A stretch of DNA of 64,000 bases. Origin: Cladocopium goreaui. Its lineage: Eukaryota; Sar; Dinophyceae; Suessiales; Symbiodiniaceae. How positions within the stretch are numbered: position 1 is the first letter of the stretch; every line of letters starts with the position of its first letter. Of this stretch, positions 1 to 12,675 are shown piece by piece. The notes under the pieces are model-generated. The model saw only the letters and a list, made by a program, of their open reading frames with translations, ran no database searches and was not told where the DNA came from. The stretch spans positions 629,949 to 693,948 of the forward strand of contig CAMXCT020001780.1 of assembly GCA_947184155.2 (NCBI GenBank). Direction: 5' to 3'. The translations under genes were made by a program, and so were the position numbers.

Positions 1-115
1 TGGGGTGTCATCTGGAAGATAAGTATGTCTTTTGGACAGAACGCGTGTTGTCCTTCAATGTTTTCTTTGACTCACTTCCTCTCCCTCTCCCAGCACCTCT
101 CAAACCCATCGTTTA

Positions 116-337
116 TCATAATTTGTTTGGTATGCCTCCATTTTCCGACAAAGTAATCATTTCGACTAAGTAATCATTTGAATTCATTTGATATGTCTTG
201 ATAGACATGCCATACCCAGCCGTTTCCAGCACCGCTCTGCAGTTCTGCCTTTCCTTGTCGCCATATGCGCCTCCTTGCTGTCGTTCCTTGGCGGACCATG
301 GATGTGAAATGTAGGTGTCCACCAGGCGGAACCTCAT
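116..337 (-). other. Possible coding exon, unidentified
   Basis: A 73-codon open stretch on the minus strand with mixed, non-repetitive composition (around the middle it reads SAKERQQGGAYGDKERQNC). I recognise no family. No splice junction could be tested because no neighbouring exon was identified. It could equally be a chance ORF. Confidence 0.15.
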
Positions 338-3300
338 AATCTCTCCCAGTTTTCTCTAGAATATTTCTATGTGCCACATTGTTGGATTCAACGATTCAAA
401 ATTATGGATGTTCGGATGTTCCTAAGCAATGCTGCACCTGGTTGCACCACCTTCCCCGACTCAGGCTTCGTGTGGTGCAACAGTTGGGCATCTCAGCAGT
501 TGGCTATCATTGGTCAACATACGCCATGGATAAGTGCGAGAGGACGTAACCGGTGCTCAGCAGAGTGGGATGTCAGCACTTAGTCAACGGACACCTTTCG
601 CTGTCGATGTCATGTCGTGCTATCCTCCTTTGTGGATGTGACAGTGGAATCATAAATGACGTTTCCAATACATACATAATCATACATATATATATATATG
701 GCAAATCCACCTGGCCGGTGAATCCATGTTGCAACATCACTGTTCCACCCCAAACGCTTGACATGCCCAGATGTTTCTTGGCTTTGACCGCACCCGTGCA
801 ACCATCCCCTCGTTTTTCTGCGGTGCCTCGTCACAAAGAGTCCGGATCCGGTGGAAATTTGAGAATTCAGCTGGGCACTGGAATCTGATTGGTTGTCCAG
901 ATAGACCACAAGGGAAGTTGTGACATGGATCGTATCTTGTTTCTACCTGAGTTCCCCTGTGACAGCAAGTGGCCTTGGCCTCTGCGTTAAGGTGAAAGCC
1001 GGAGAGATGGGCTCCATGGATCTCATGGAAGGTGCACCAAGTCTCGTCTTTGATTGGTTACTGTTGGTTAATTGTTCCCATGTTCGAGTCATTTAGTAGT
1101 TTCTGCCTTTCCGATCATTTGCTTTTTCCGCCTTTCCATTGGAAATATGGTGCTTTTATCTTCATCCATCAATGGCCGGCATGATTTCTCACAGGTGACT
1201 TCGCCAGTGGATCTCTGTTGGCCGGAGCTGAAGTTCCTTCTTTGGAAGGCGCACGTGAGGTGAACGTTACCTGGCCATGCAAGTGCTTGGGATCAGTTTG
1301 GGGCTTTGGCTCAAGGATTTCCGATGGTCTGCAGAATGGAAAAGTTGAGTCAAGAAATGTGATTCGAATGGATGCTAAAGACCATGGGATGACGGATAGG
1401 TATGTTCACCAGATATGTTTTTTTTTGTGCAGATTACAAAGGCTGAGCCTGGTGGAACGGTGGCTGCCAGAGACCGTCATTCCACTGTTGCGCCCAGTCG
1501 TCAGGACCCATAGTGCCGAGAGCCGTGTATGCTGAGGTTGCCATGTTCAACAAGAAGCGCACCAAAAGAGGCCGCGGAGCGGGGTAACTCCGCCTGGTAC
1601 AACAAACATGCCCCGTGTTAGCAAGTCTTCATGAATCCAGAACGTTCCCAGGTAAATTGCGATAACTTTGAAGTGGAACTGTTAATTTACTGTTCTCTAC
1701 CATTTTCAAATAATTGTGGCATTTGCTCTGTTCGTGTTGATCCTGAGAGATGTCAGCAAATTTGCATAGTGGAACATGACAAATTGCACTGGGATTAGAG
1801 AGGTGAATAAGTTGTGGAGTAGTTGCGGGTGAAATGTTGCACAGCTACATGCTACGAATGGTCTTTGGCAACAGAGCTCTAGTATCACAAGTGGCTCTAT
1901 CGCAGCAAGTTCTAGTGCTGACATTTCCACAAATTCGTTACAGGATGTCCTTAAGCATAGGGGGTATTTTTTCAAGGTAAAGTCAGAAGGTTGGATATCC
2001 TCCTACGGCCTCTGACCAGATCGAAGCGAGGGCTGGACCAAGCGTAAGAAGTTTCGCACCTGCACGGAGCCCCGGTATCGATTCGCATTCAGCAGGCTGG
2101 TTCGATGTCAAGCTGAAGCTCACGGGTCTAGATGTCTTGATAGCATGGATTTGCCACCGTGTCTTCTAGACGCATGAGGTAGCAGCATTTGCTTCACCTG
2201 CGACACAGACACATTCAGTTCTTCAGTTTTAGAGTGATCTTCAAATGGATCGCGCTCAAGACCTGAAGGAAACATCCAAAATCATCAAAATCCTTGTATG
2301 TTTGAGGAATTTGGGGTCCCAGCTTTCTTGTCAGTGAAGGGGGGATGCCCAGCTTGCCATTGTGGGACATGGGAAAACCCAAGGCACTTAGGATGGGCAA
2401 CCGACCCAGACGCCGTTGCTGAGGCTCCCTGTTGGCTCGCGCTGCCACCCGGAAGGGCCGCAAGGTGTGTGGATCAACGTCCCGGATCTATCCGACTATC
2501 AATCAAATTGGCCTAGCCACTTCCAATGACCAAGATCATTTCTGAATTGACCTGTCTCTGCAAAACCTTACTGGTAATGTTGAAGACATTTCTGAATCAA
2601 GCCATGAAAGAATCAAACCTGTTGAGGCACCATTATCCACAATCCCTTGCTGCGCCCAGATTTTGCAGAGAAAGATGCGACGTGGCAAGCACGAGTTGGC
2701 GCCTGGGGACTACTGCAACTACAAGATGCGCAAGGTAGGAAGGAGCATGGGATGGGGCGTCCAGTGTGAAACCCTGGATGCTGAAGATGCCACTTCTGTC
2801 CAGGGGCGAACAAAAAGATGTTGAGTTCTGTTGGAAGATTGAGTGTGCCTAGCTCGAGGTGTGTATAGCCTAGCAGACAAAGGCCATTTCCTCATCTTTT
2901 TCGCACGCCATGCCATTCAAATCTTGGGATCTAAAACCAAAAGCAGATATTTCTGGATAATTTGCAGCGACCTTGGACCTAGATCGACCAAGCCCCATAA
3001 ATGGTGCGCTGCACACCAGGTCAAGTCCCTGCGCTGAGGCGGGGAAGTGACACCTGGTAAAGGATCGTTCGGGGAAGATTCTCATGGGAAAGTGGGGATT
3101 TGTCTATTTTTCACCTTGGGACATTTTAACAGCTGCTGCAATTTGAAGTGCTACTTACTGATTTTCTGATTTGCCTTGGGGCTGAAGTTCGCAACCTGAT
3201 TTGCAAGAAAATTGCATCCCCTCAGCTCCACGGGTCTACAAGGGTTCCCAGGGAGGGATCCAAAGTTGATCCGCGGCCCAAGGAGGCGCTCCAGAAGGGG

Positions 3301-3806
3301 TCCAGGCGGGTGTGGAATGGTCAGAACTGGATTAGACCATGGTGAATTCCAATGTGCTTAGTGGGGGGCTTTTGATTTGGCAATGGGCCCTAAAAAGAAA
3401 GAAATGTCAGCTATTGTGGAAGAGGAGTTGTCAGTTCATTCTGTGTGATGTTGATAGATGTGATTGATCTTTGCTGGCGCAATCATATGGAGGAAATTTA
3501 TCATTTGTTTTGCGCAATCATGCACACACTTTCCGGTTTTGAATTGTTGCCGTGGTGCACAGGTTCTGAGATGCCATTTGTTAGAGCAAGCTAGAAGAGG
3601 ATCTCCAAATTCATGAATAGTTTTGTTTTTCACGGTCCAGTTTTAAGGCGCGTTTATTTACGACACTTCCAGTGGGTTGTCAGTATCAACAAAAGAATAA
3701 ATTGGAGAACCTGGTCCCGAAAAAGATTTCCGGTACGAAATTATCCGCGCTGGCGTACGCCGCAAAAAAATAAAAAACACATGAAATAACATTCAAATTG
3801 AAAATA
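338..3806. other. No supported gene
   Basis: About 3.4 kb of unique-looking sequence with only short overlapping ORFs on both strands. I see no recognisable domain, RNA gene or clear repeat family here. The composition becomes AT-rich in the last 150 bases before the assembly gap. Confidence 0.4.
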
Positions 3807-4467
3807 NNNNNNNNNNNNNNNNNNNNNNNNNNNNNNNNNNNNNNNNNNNNNNNNNNNNNNNNNNNNNNNNNNNNNNNNNNNNNNNNNNNNNNNNNNNNNN
3901 NNNNNNNNNNNNNNNNNNNNNNNNNNNNNNNNNNNNNNNNNNNNNNNNNNNNNNNNNNNNNNNNNNNNNNNNNNNNNNNNNNNNNNNNNNNNNNNNNNNN
4001 NNNNNNNNNNNNNNNNNNNNNNNNNNNNNNNNNNNNNNNNNNNNNNNNNNNNNNNNNNNNNNNNNNNNNNNNNNNNNNNNNNNNNNNNNNNNNNNNNNNN
4101 NNNNNNNNNNNNNNNNNNNNNNNNNNNNNNNNNNNNNNNNNNNNNNNNNNNNNNNNNNNNNNNNNNNNNNNNNNNNNNNNNNNNNNNNNNNNNNNNNNNN
4201 NNNNNNNNNNNNNNNNNNNNNNNNNNNNNNNNNNNNNNNNNNNNNNNNNNNNNNNNNNNNNNNNNNNNNNNNNNNNNNNNNNNNNNNNNNNNNNNNNNNN
4301 NNNNNNNNNNNNNNNNNNNNNNNNNNNNNNNNNNNNNNNNNNNNNNNNNNNNNNNNNNNNNNNNNNNNNNNNNNNNNNNNNNNNNNNNNNNNNNNNNNNN
4401 NNNNNNNNNNNNNNNNNNNNNNNNNNNNNNNNNNNNNNNNNNNNNNNNNNNNNNNNNNNNNNNNNNN
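3807..4467. other. Assembly gap (661 N)
   Basis: An unbroken run of N. Open frames that cross it are artefacts. Sequence on both sides is AT-rich, so the gap probably covers low-complexity sequence that could not be assembled, or a scaffold join. Confidence 0.99.
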
Positions 4468-5415
4468 CCAAACCATAATTATATAATAAATAATTTAATA
4501 TTAAAAATATATAAAAAAATATATATATATATCTAAAAATATTTAAAATATAAAAAAAATATATAATAAATAAATAAATATCAAAAAATTAAAAAAATAA
4601 CATATATATTTTAAAAAATAAAATAGAATTATATTTTTATATATAAATATATTTATATAAATAAATATAAATTATATATAATAATATTTTTATATAAACC
4701 AATAACAAAATTATAAAATTATATATTTATATATATTTATATTTTTTTAAATATTATTATTTTTCAATTAAAATTAATATTTTAAAAAATATATATATAT
4801 TATTTTATTATAAATAAATTTAAATCCAATTATCTAAATTAAATATCTAATCTATATAAATCCGGCATTATAAATATATAAAAACAAATATATTTTTAAT
4901 TTTATAATTTTATAAAAATTTTAATTCGAATAATATGTTTTTTCCTATAAACATATAATAAAATTAATTTCTTATTAAAATAATTAATATTTTTCCATAT
5001 TAAATATTTTTTTTTTCCTCAAATAATATATAAAAATTACATATTAATTATTATTATTAATATATTTTTTTATATTATTCCATTTAAACCAATACCCGTC
5101 TAAATTCAAAAAAAAATAAAATATAAAAATTCGTAATTTTTAAATTAATAATTTTAATTAAACAAAATATAATAAAATATATAATTTTAAAAAAATAATA
5201 ATTTTCAAATTATAGATATTATATAAATAAATATATATTTATTATACATAATAATTTATTTATATATATAATTAATATCAAAATTATATATATTTTAATT
5301 TTATTATTAAATTTATATTTCAATAATTTATAATATAATTAATTTTTAATATAAATATAAATTATATAAATATAACCTTGAATTTATAATATTTTAATTT
5401 TGCAAAATAAAAATA
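4468..5415. repeat. Extremely AT-rich low-complexity block
   Basis: Almost only A and T for about 950 bases, with homopolymer and TA/TAA runs and scattered single C. It contains no usable ORF. It differs sharply from the rest of the window, which has ordinary base composition outside simple repeats. It directly abuts the gap, so a foreign or organellar contig joined here is possible. Confidence 0.85.
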
Positions 5416-5639
5416 ATTTCGAATCGTCGGCCCGAGAAAAAGGGGGAAGATACAATAGGGCACGGTGCCTAAATAGGAATATCTATATCGGGGTTAGAAG
5501 ATCACCTCTGTAGCCCTTCCAGCAATTACGTTATTGAATATTACTGACAAAAAGAATGGATAAGGACTTCATTATGATATTTAAATCCGAATTTTCATTT
5601 GAGTAATGAATACCTTTCCGGTCACCGCGTAATTTGAAA

Positions 5640-5785
5640 ACTAAAATAGTGGATTTAGAAATTATAATAGTGAATTTGAAATTATGATTTGGAAATTATA
5701 AGAAATGATTTGGAAACTATGATTTGGAAATTATAAGTTGGAAATTGGGAACAACGGATTCGGAAACTATTATTTGGAAACCTCA
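5640..5785. repeat. Degenerate tandem repeat, unit like GATTTGGAAATTATA
   Basis: About eight degenerate copies of a 15-17-base unit (GATTTGGAAATTATA / GATTTGGAAACTAT). The unit is the reverse complement of the core of the array at 5990-6465, so the two arrays face each other across about 200 bases. Confidence 0.75.
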
Positions 5786-5989
5786 CCCCATTCACCATCA
5801 TGTTGGCGTGCAAGTACCAAGGAATCCCAGCCCAGCATACCAGCGTGCCTTGCACAACATCGAAGTACACAATCGCAAAAATTAACAACCCTTTCAGGGC
5901 GGCGAGTCAGCCGATAGCCAAAAAAAACACAAATAGTCTCACCCTTAAGTATGAACGTGTGGTCCATGATTTTGAAACCGTAGGTTATG

Positions 5990-6465
5990 AGTCGCACGAA
6001 AGAGTTTCCTAATCGTAGTTTTTAAATCGCACGCAATAGTTTCCTAATAGTAGTTTCTGAATCGTACGCAATAGTTTCCTAATCGTAGTTTCTTAATCGT
6101 ACGCAATAGTTTCCTAATCGTAGTTTCCTAATCGTACGCAATAGTTTCCTAATCGTAGTTCCTTAATCGTGCGCAATAGTTTCCTAATCGCAGTTTCTGA
6201 ATCGCACGGAAACAGTTTCCTAATCGTAGTTTCCTAATCGTAGTTTCCTAATCGTACGCAATAGTTTCCTAATCGTAGTTTCCTAATCGCACGCAATAGT
6301 GTCCTAATTGTAGTTTCTGAATCGCACGTAATTAATTAATATAGTTTTCTAATCGTAGTTTCCTAATCGCACGTATTAGTTTCTGAATCGCGCGGAATAG
6401 TTTCCTAATCGTAGTCTCTGAATCGTAGTTTCTAAATCGCGTATAGTTTCTGAATCGGGCAATGA
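5990..6465. repeat. Tandem array, units like AGTTTCCTAATCGTACGCAAT
   Basis: About 20 copies of AGTTTCCTAATCG / AGTTTCTGAATCG, alternating with TA(C)GCAAT or GCACG spacers, giving a higher-order period near 35 bases. The copies are degenerate and contiguous with no unique spacers, so this is a minisatellite. Confidence 0.9.
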
Positions 6466-6896
6466 TCATATCGGTCTCTCTGAAAGCATATAGGGCAACA
6501 GAAAATACATTATTTTGGATGGCCAGTATGCCTTTAAAGAAACATAATTTGTCATAATTTGTCATATTATAAAAATGTGCTTTTCTTTGGTGGTTCGGAT
6601 GGTTCCGGACATTTGCTCTCTCCAGCTGGGATTCAGCTGAGCACCTACTCGTACTTGTCGTCACTCCTTGGCATTGTCGAGCAGTGGGAGTGTCAAGCGA
6701 TGCAGATCGGACTGCGAAGCTTTGGTCCCAAGATGCCCCAAGGCTTGGAACAAGGATTGCATACGGATTGCATACGGGATTGCAAAATACATGGCTAGTT
6801 CAAGATTCCCAATGACGACGTTTGTAGCTAGGTGAACTGTCTCCTGCCTTGCCTCCAGTAGGTGTCATGGTGATTATAATTTCAAAGATGAATCAA

Positions 6897-7042
6897 GATG
6901 AAGAAGAAGAAGAAGAAGAAGAAAATGACGATCATGGTGATCATGATGGTCTTGATGATCATGGTGATCTTGATGAACTTGATAACCATGATGCCATTGA
7001 TGATCATGACGATATTGATGATCATGGTGATCTTGATGAACT

Positions 7043-7079
<37 letters not shown>

Positions 7080-7500
7080 GATGATGATGATTGATGACCG
7101 TGATGGTCTTGATGATGCTGACGATGATTATGTTAATGATGGTGATGATGATCTTGATGATCATGGTGATCTTGATGATCAACATGATCATGATAATCTT
7201 AATGATCTTGATAATCTGGATGATCATGATGATCTTGATGATCAACATGATCATGATAATCTTAATGACCTTGATAATCTTAACGATCATGATGATCTTG
7301 ATGATCATCATGATCTTGATGATCATGATGATCTTGATGATCATTGTGATCTTGATGATCAGAATGATCTTGATGATCATGAAAATCTTGATGACCATGA
7401 TGATCTTCATGATCGTGGCGATCTTCATGATCATGACTAATGCTCAGGATTTTTAATGTTTTGATGATCATGATGAATTTGAAGATGAACATGAAAATGA
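6897..7500. repeat. GAT/ATC triplet tract
   Basis: Imperfect (GAT)n with GATCTTGATGATCATGATG higher-order units, about 600 bases. It leaves long open frames on both strands (Asp/His-rich one way, Met/Ile-rich the other). These are repeat artefacts rather than genes. Confidence 0.93.
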
Positions 7501-7961
7501 AGATGATGCTGGTGGTAGGAGAATATCATCCTTGAACTCGGTTGAAACATGTTGAAACTGGTTTCCAATCTTCGCAAATATGGTTTGCCGTGGTTGTAAA
7601 TTGTGCTGAGGGGGCGACTTTCCAGTCAGTTTGCTGTGAGTGAATTCCATGCACCTCAGTTTTGCGTCAAACCCTTACTACTCAACCACCACAAGAAAAA
7701 TCCATCACCCTCCGTGACTGCTCAACAGCTGCAATTTTTCGTCAGAACTTGACAAAAAATGAGCCACCACGAGAGCACATAAAACTCGGCAATTATGTGC
7801 AAGTTGCGATAAGTTTCTACTGGGCGCATTCAATCACAGATGAATCTGAAGGTGTCTGGAGTCTTTAGATTGGTCCAGTGTGCAAAAAAGTGATGTTGGA
7901 TTCTATTTCTAAGATCGAAACATCAGTCTCGCTTTGTATGATTTTGTTGGAATGTCGGGAC

Positions 7962-8077
7962 CTACAGAGCTACTGCAAAAGCCTGAGCCCCAAGCCGAAT
8001 CATCAAGAGCGCTGCAATGAAGACGGCAGCAAGGCTGCCACACGCAATGAGGATCACGAAGAGCCCTGCGGCTCATG
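7962..8077 (-). other. Possible terminal exon with a membrane segment
   Basis: On the minus strand a frame reads AAGLFVILIACGSLAAVF and continues with AALLMIRLG and a stop codon at 7964-7962. The strongly hydrophobic run is typical of a transmembrane helix. No upstream exon was found, so this is only a hint of a gene end. Confidence 0.2.
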
Positions 8078-9299
8078 ACTCAACTGAATGCCTTTGTGCC
8101 TCTGACTGTCTTTATGCCTCACATCCTCCATACTAACCCAAATACGCAGAAGGAAGACCGAAACAACCAAATGCCTTTGATACAAGCAAGTCAGTTTGAT
8201 GATACATCTGACTGGATGCCCTTGACTCCAATTACATCGCAGAAAGAAACCAAGTTTTATTCAATTTTCATGTCCCTTACCCTGCTCTGCCTGATGGCTT
8301 TCCTGGCGCGGCAGTTCGGCAGTTCGGGTTTGCCAACTCAAGCCCCAACGCCACTTTGTTGACTGGTAACCAAAGATGTGCTGCCCTGCCATTCTGTATC
8401 ATTTTTATCATTTATTACAGTATACCTGTCCTTTTGCGATCTTTTGCGCAAACCCGATGGGCGATCCAGTTTGGCATGATGCGGCTTCATCAAACATGCT
8501 AGACGCACAAAGGACCAAAAAGGGCTAATGCATGCTCATAAATATTCTGAGCATTCTTGGCGCAAACATATTCTAATTAGATTATATCTAATATCTAATT
8601 ATTATTAGCATATGAATGCATATGGCATATCAATAAACTAATTCTAATGATCATAATAAATACATATAAATACAAACTGCAACAATCTGCCTGCCATGGT
8701 CAGAGCTGCCTGGTGGACCTGAACCTTGAGCTCTGGCAGCGGCAACCCATAGCCTCAAGACGATACAAGGGTGACCTGCCGGAAGATTTTAGTAACCCGC
8801 ACAAAGGTGATTATCTGTGACAATTTGCAGTGATGATTTGACTTTCTTATCTTTGCTGGGGCAATTATAATGGATGTCATTCTTGCAATGGTTTTTGAGG
8901 AAGCAAGGACAACTGTGAGAACGGCCGCGCATCGGGGAGAACTCTCAACTTGAGGTAAGATAAGGAGATACAAGAAATAAGGAGATCAGCAACTAGACGA
9001 TCAGGGCTTCAACATTCTATTGAATTTCATTGAAGCATGTTGAATGTTGAAACATATCTTGGTGGGCACAAATCTGGCCAAGCTCTGGGCAGAAAGCATA
9101 TTGCTCGGTGGCTCATCACCTGGTCAGAAAACGAGGCAAGCTGCTTCGTGATTCGGCAAGCTACATGTGATGCAAGGAACAGTTCTTGGTCAATCTTGGT
9201 TGCATGGGGTAGGCTCATGACCCATTGAACATCCTTCAACATCGTTCAACTATATAGTTAATTCTGCAGGTGACATTCGACATCTGAACAGCTAACTAG

Positions 9300-11153
9300 T
9301 CATTTTCTCTTTTTCAATCCAATGAGATCCTTAGAATATCTGGAATGACGGTCCAAGTTGGTAGCAGCCCTTTTCTTCAACAGTTCCACGTGCAGTATGT
9401 AGCCGTTGTTGGTCGCGATTCTCACGTTGAAATCCGTTCTGCTCTTGGCTCCAAAAGTGGTCACAGCTGAGGCCTCGCCGTCCGCCATTTGAATTGGCAA
9501 CTGCCCAATAAAGGGGCTTGAGCTTTCATTGCTACGGCACATGTTGCGCCACATGCAATACCACACAGCATGAAACAGCCAAAGCATGAACATGTTAGCA
9601 ATAGAATGCCCCTGCCCAACACGGGCAGTGATGGCGGTGGCTTTCAATAAAATTAATGTCTCAGAGTTGGCATATGGTAGGGAGCAAAACAGTGGTTGCA
9701 CTGCACAGTGATTTTGCGCCTGAACAGCCGTGAAACTCCTGGTATCTTTTGGTATAATTCCTTTACTTTTTTTTTCCGTCTTTCCCCTGTCACTGTTCCA
9801 CAGAAAGCCGACGACGCATTTTGACTAGATGAGCGGCCACTGATAGTGATTCTTTCGTTTGACATGTTTCTTCAGTGTGTTCCCCGCACAGAGCTCTTCT
9901 TTACTAAGACTTTCTGGCCCTGCTTGAAGACTCAAGTCTCAGGTGAGACAAGATGCATCTGTGGGCTGCAAGGATGTGCCAGCTTCCAGATCCATGCAGA
10001 ATCATTCCCTTGCCCTCCTCTAACTCCAAAGCCAGCGGCTTAAGCTATCTTAAGCTATGTAGTCAGGTGGGCCAAAAGAAGTTCATTGATGAGAAGTTGC
10101 TGGGCTGATCTGTGCTGCAGCATGCCCGCAGCGCTCGCATAGATTACAGCATAACTGGCTTTGAATGAAGTCAGGCATGGATCAGAACTTTGACTGGCAA
10201 AACCACTTTTGCTAAGACACTTGGCATATCGCCGCAGCAGTGCCAGCATATGTACAACGGAAACTATGCTCACTTTTGCCTGCCAAGTCTTAGCCCCTGC
10301 CTCGCAAGTGCAAAGAGCAACATGACAGAACCATCGCTGTTTGAAGAAAGACAAGAACTCAGCACGTGCTCTAGGCACATTTTCTGGTATGGGAACTCTC
10401 ATCAAAATTGGCTCACTAGGGTGCAATTATGACAGCAAACCCTCATGAGCTGGAAAGGCAGGAGCTCAGACAAACAGATTGAAGAACGGCTGCTTATATA
10501 CCCTCTCTAGTCAGGGTCCGGCAACATGTGCAAATGTTCACCTATATATGCCTTTCGACTGTCCTAATGTACAGAACCCGAAGATGTACAGCCGGTAGCT
10601 AGGAGCAAGTGTGCGACCACAATGGCTAACAATGCCAAAAGTGGAATCTAGAATACCCGCCCCAACCAAAACTGACTGCCAACCTGCCTTTCAGCATCTC
10701 CTTGGAGGGAGGATGTTGGAGAATCTGTCGCTCTATTTGCCAAACCCCTGGAATCTTTCAAGAATTTCTCTCGTGTTGCCCCAAACGTCTTTGTTAAAAA
10801 TTGCAGTATTTTTCTGTAGCTTGCTTCATTGCCAAGGTTCGTAAACCCTGGCAGCGTACTGCAGCACAATGGCATCTCCCGCTGGCCCACGAATGCCTTG
10901 ACCTTGGTGCGCGGATGGATCGGATGGTTTCATGGTCCACTAAGTTTATATCGCTCCACAGAATGTGAAGCATAAGGCCTGCAAAGTCCTGGATGAGTCC
11001 TGGGAAGACCCAGGCCTTGCCTAAAACAACGACGTTTAGGAACCTTCGGACCTTCTGCCCTCCTGAGCCTTCCGGGCACTTGTTGCACCGCTGCCTTCGT
11101 GGAAAGTTTACGTTGCCTCGGAGATGGCTGAGGAGAGGCAGATTGAAATTCAA
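9300..11153 (-). CDS. Tentative multi-exon host gene, unidentified
   Basis: Four minus-strand open blocks of normal protein composition lie in one orientation: 11153-10930 (contains KVRRFLNVVVLGKAWVF and LMLHILWSDINLVDHE), 10840-10660 (YRKILQFLTKTFGATREKF), 10426-10055 (RARAEFLSFFKQRWF) and 9701-9300 (ADGEASAVTTFGAKSRTDF). Dinoflagellate genes are intron-rich, so a string of such blocks is what a gene would look like. I could not fix splice sites and recognise no family. The boundaries given are the outer limits of the open frames, not exon ends. Confidence 0.3.
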
Positions 11154-11394
11154 GAGATTTGAGACATTGGCACAAACATCAAATAGGGATATTCATAAGG
11201 AATGACGGAATGACCTGAAGCTCTCGTATGCTCTCGTGTTGCTGGCACTGACCGAAGCATGAGGAATGATCAGCTGTCTGTGCTCAAGGGATCCCAAGGG
11301 ATCTCAAGGGGTCATACGGTCCGGGGACGGGGGTGCAGCCTTGCACACATACAAGCAGCGGCGTATCATCGCGCGAGGGAAGATTTGGGCTCTC

Positions 11395-11740
11395 TAGTGC
11401 GCAAATCCCTGTTTTCATACTACCTAATTCCAAACTCTATTTCGTTTTCTATTACCTATTCTAATACAGTACCTATTCCTGTATTATATACCTAATTCCG
11501 ATCACCTGTGTTTTCTCAGGTAAACGGCGCTCAGGCGTTTGCAAAAAAGAAAAGATTATCATAGATTAGCATTCTTTCTGTTTACGTTTTTGAACGCATG
11601 AATGGACGGAGCAGACCCACTTTTGACCGTAAAAACACAGGTAATCGGAATTAGGTAATAGGAATAGGTAATAGAATAGGTCATCGACAAGGAAATAGAG
11701 TTTGGAATTAGGTCATATGAAAACACAGGGATTTGTGCTA
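11395..11740. mobile_element. Foldback element, arms ~115 bp
   Basis: The left arm (from CGCAAATCCCTGTTTTCATA) and the right arm (ending TATGAAAACACAGGGATTTG) are imperfect inverted copies. They share the inner motifs CCTAATTCCAAACTCTATTT and CCTATTCTA/TTACCTATTCC. The spacer is about 105 bases of unrelated sequence. No transposase is present, so it would be non-autonomous. Confidence 0.7.
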
Positions 11741-11799
11741 CTATTGGCTGGCAAGGCTCGGGTCTGTGGTGCGGCGCATTTTTCCCCCGTGATCTAGCT

Positions 11800-12050
11800 G
11801 CAAGCTGATGAAAACGAAGTATACGTGCGAGACTTCCTTCAAAACATGCAAGTTGAAGTTGTGCAAAGATTGCAAAGGAAGCTTTGGTGTGAGCCTCCTT
11901 CAAAATCTGCAAGTTGAAGGTGTGAAATGGAAGCTTTCGTGCGAACTTCCTTGAAGATGTGAAAACGAAGCTTTGGTGCGAGACTTCCTTCAGAATCTGC
12001 AAGTTGAAGATGTGAAAACGAGGCTTTCGGGCGAGACTTCCTTCCAAAAC
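11800..12050. repeat. Tandem repeat, ~55-base unit, ~4 copies
   Basis: Degenerate units of the form GCGAGACTTCCTTCAAAAT, CTGCAAGTTGAAGATGTGAA, AACGAAGCTTTGGT. The array leaves a minus-strand open frame of 162 codons, which I read as a consequence of the repeat. Confidence 0.75.
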
Positions 12051-12262
12051 TGCTCTTTGCAGTGACGGTTCTTTGGAGTCATTGCTTCATTGCAGTCATT
12101 GTTTTCTTGACCCCTACCCCTATAGAGGGGGAGGGCGGGGGGGGGGACAAAACCAAGCTGTCGAATTCCATTTTTTTTGCTTTGAAACCCTGGGGTAGTG
12201 ATCCAACCCCTCAAATGGAATTGTAAAGTAACATTTCTTAACAAGCCTTGGGCACTGGTTAG

Positions 12263-12392
12263 AAAATACTTGCGCTTAGCTCCGCGCAAGTATGATGACG
12301 GCGGCGCAATTTTTGGAGGGATGCCATCCCTACATATGTGCTGCTTCAGTCTGACATGTGCTTAGCTCCTCCGGAGCTAAGCGCAAGTATTT
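12263..12392. mobile_element. Small foldback element (~130 bp)
   Basis: AAATACTTGCGCTTAGCTCC at the left end is repeated inverted as GGAGCTAAGCGCAAGTATTT at the right end, an essentially perfect 20-base terminal inverted repeat. A short internal palindrome AGCTCCTCCGGAGCT adjoins the right arm. Confidence 0.65.
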
Positions 12393-12539
12393 AATTTTCA
12401 TGTGCTTGCCAATGACATGGAATGATGAGGAATATTGATCATTGAGAAAGCATGATTGCAAAAATGAAATTTTAAAATGAAATTTCAGTACGACTCCCCC
12501 CCTCAAATTCCATTTTTAACAGGGTAGGGATTTTTCTTG

Positions 12540-12675
12540 CAGTCATCTTTCTTTGCGGTCATTCTTTTTTGCGGCCATTCTTCTTTGCAGTTGTTGTTCT
12601 TTGCAGTTCTCGTGCTTTGCAGTCATTGTGCTTGACAGTCATGGTTCTTTGCGGTCATGGTTTCTTGCAGTGTTG
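12540..12675. repeat. Short tandem repeat TTCTTTGCAGTCATTG
   Basis: About seven degenerate copies of a ~20-base unit (TTCTTTGCGGTCATT and variants). Related copies occur just upstream at 12045-12105. Confidence 0.7.

Noticed and set aside
3686..4478. ORFs of 226-261 codons crossing the gap
   Set aside because: They consist almost entirely of undetermined residues from N.
5990..6465. CRISPR-like regular repeats
   Set aside because: Units are contiguous and degenerate with no unique spacers; eukaryotic minisatellite.
6849..7456. Asp/His-rich and Met/Ile-rich ORFs up to 186 codons
   Set aside because: By-products of the GAT-triplet tract; both strands and several frames are open.
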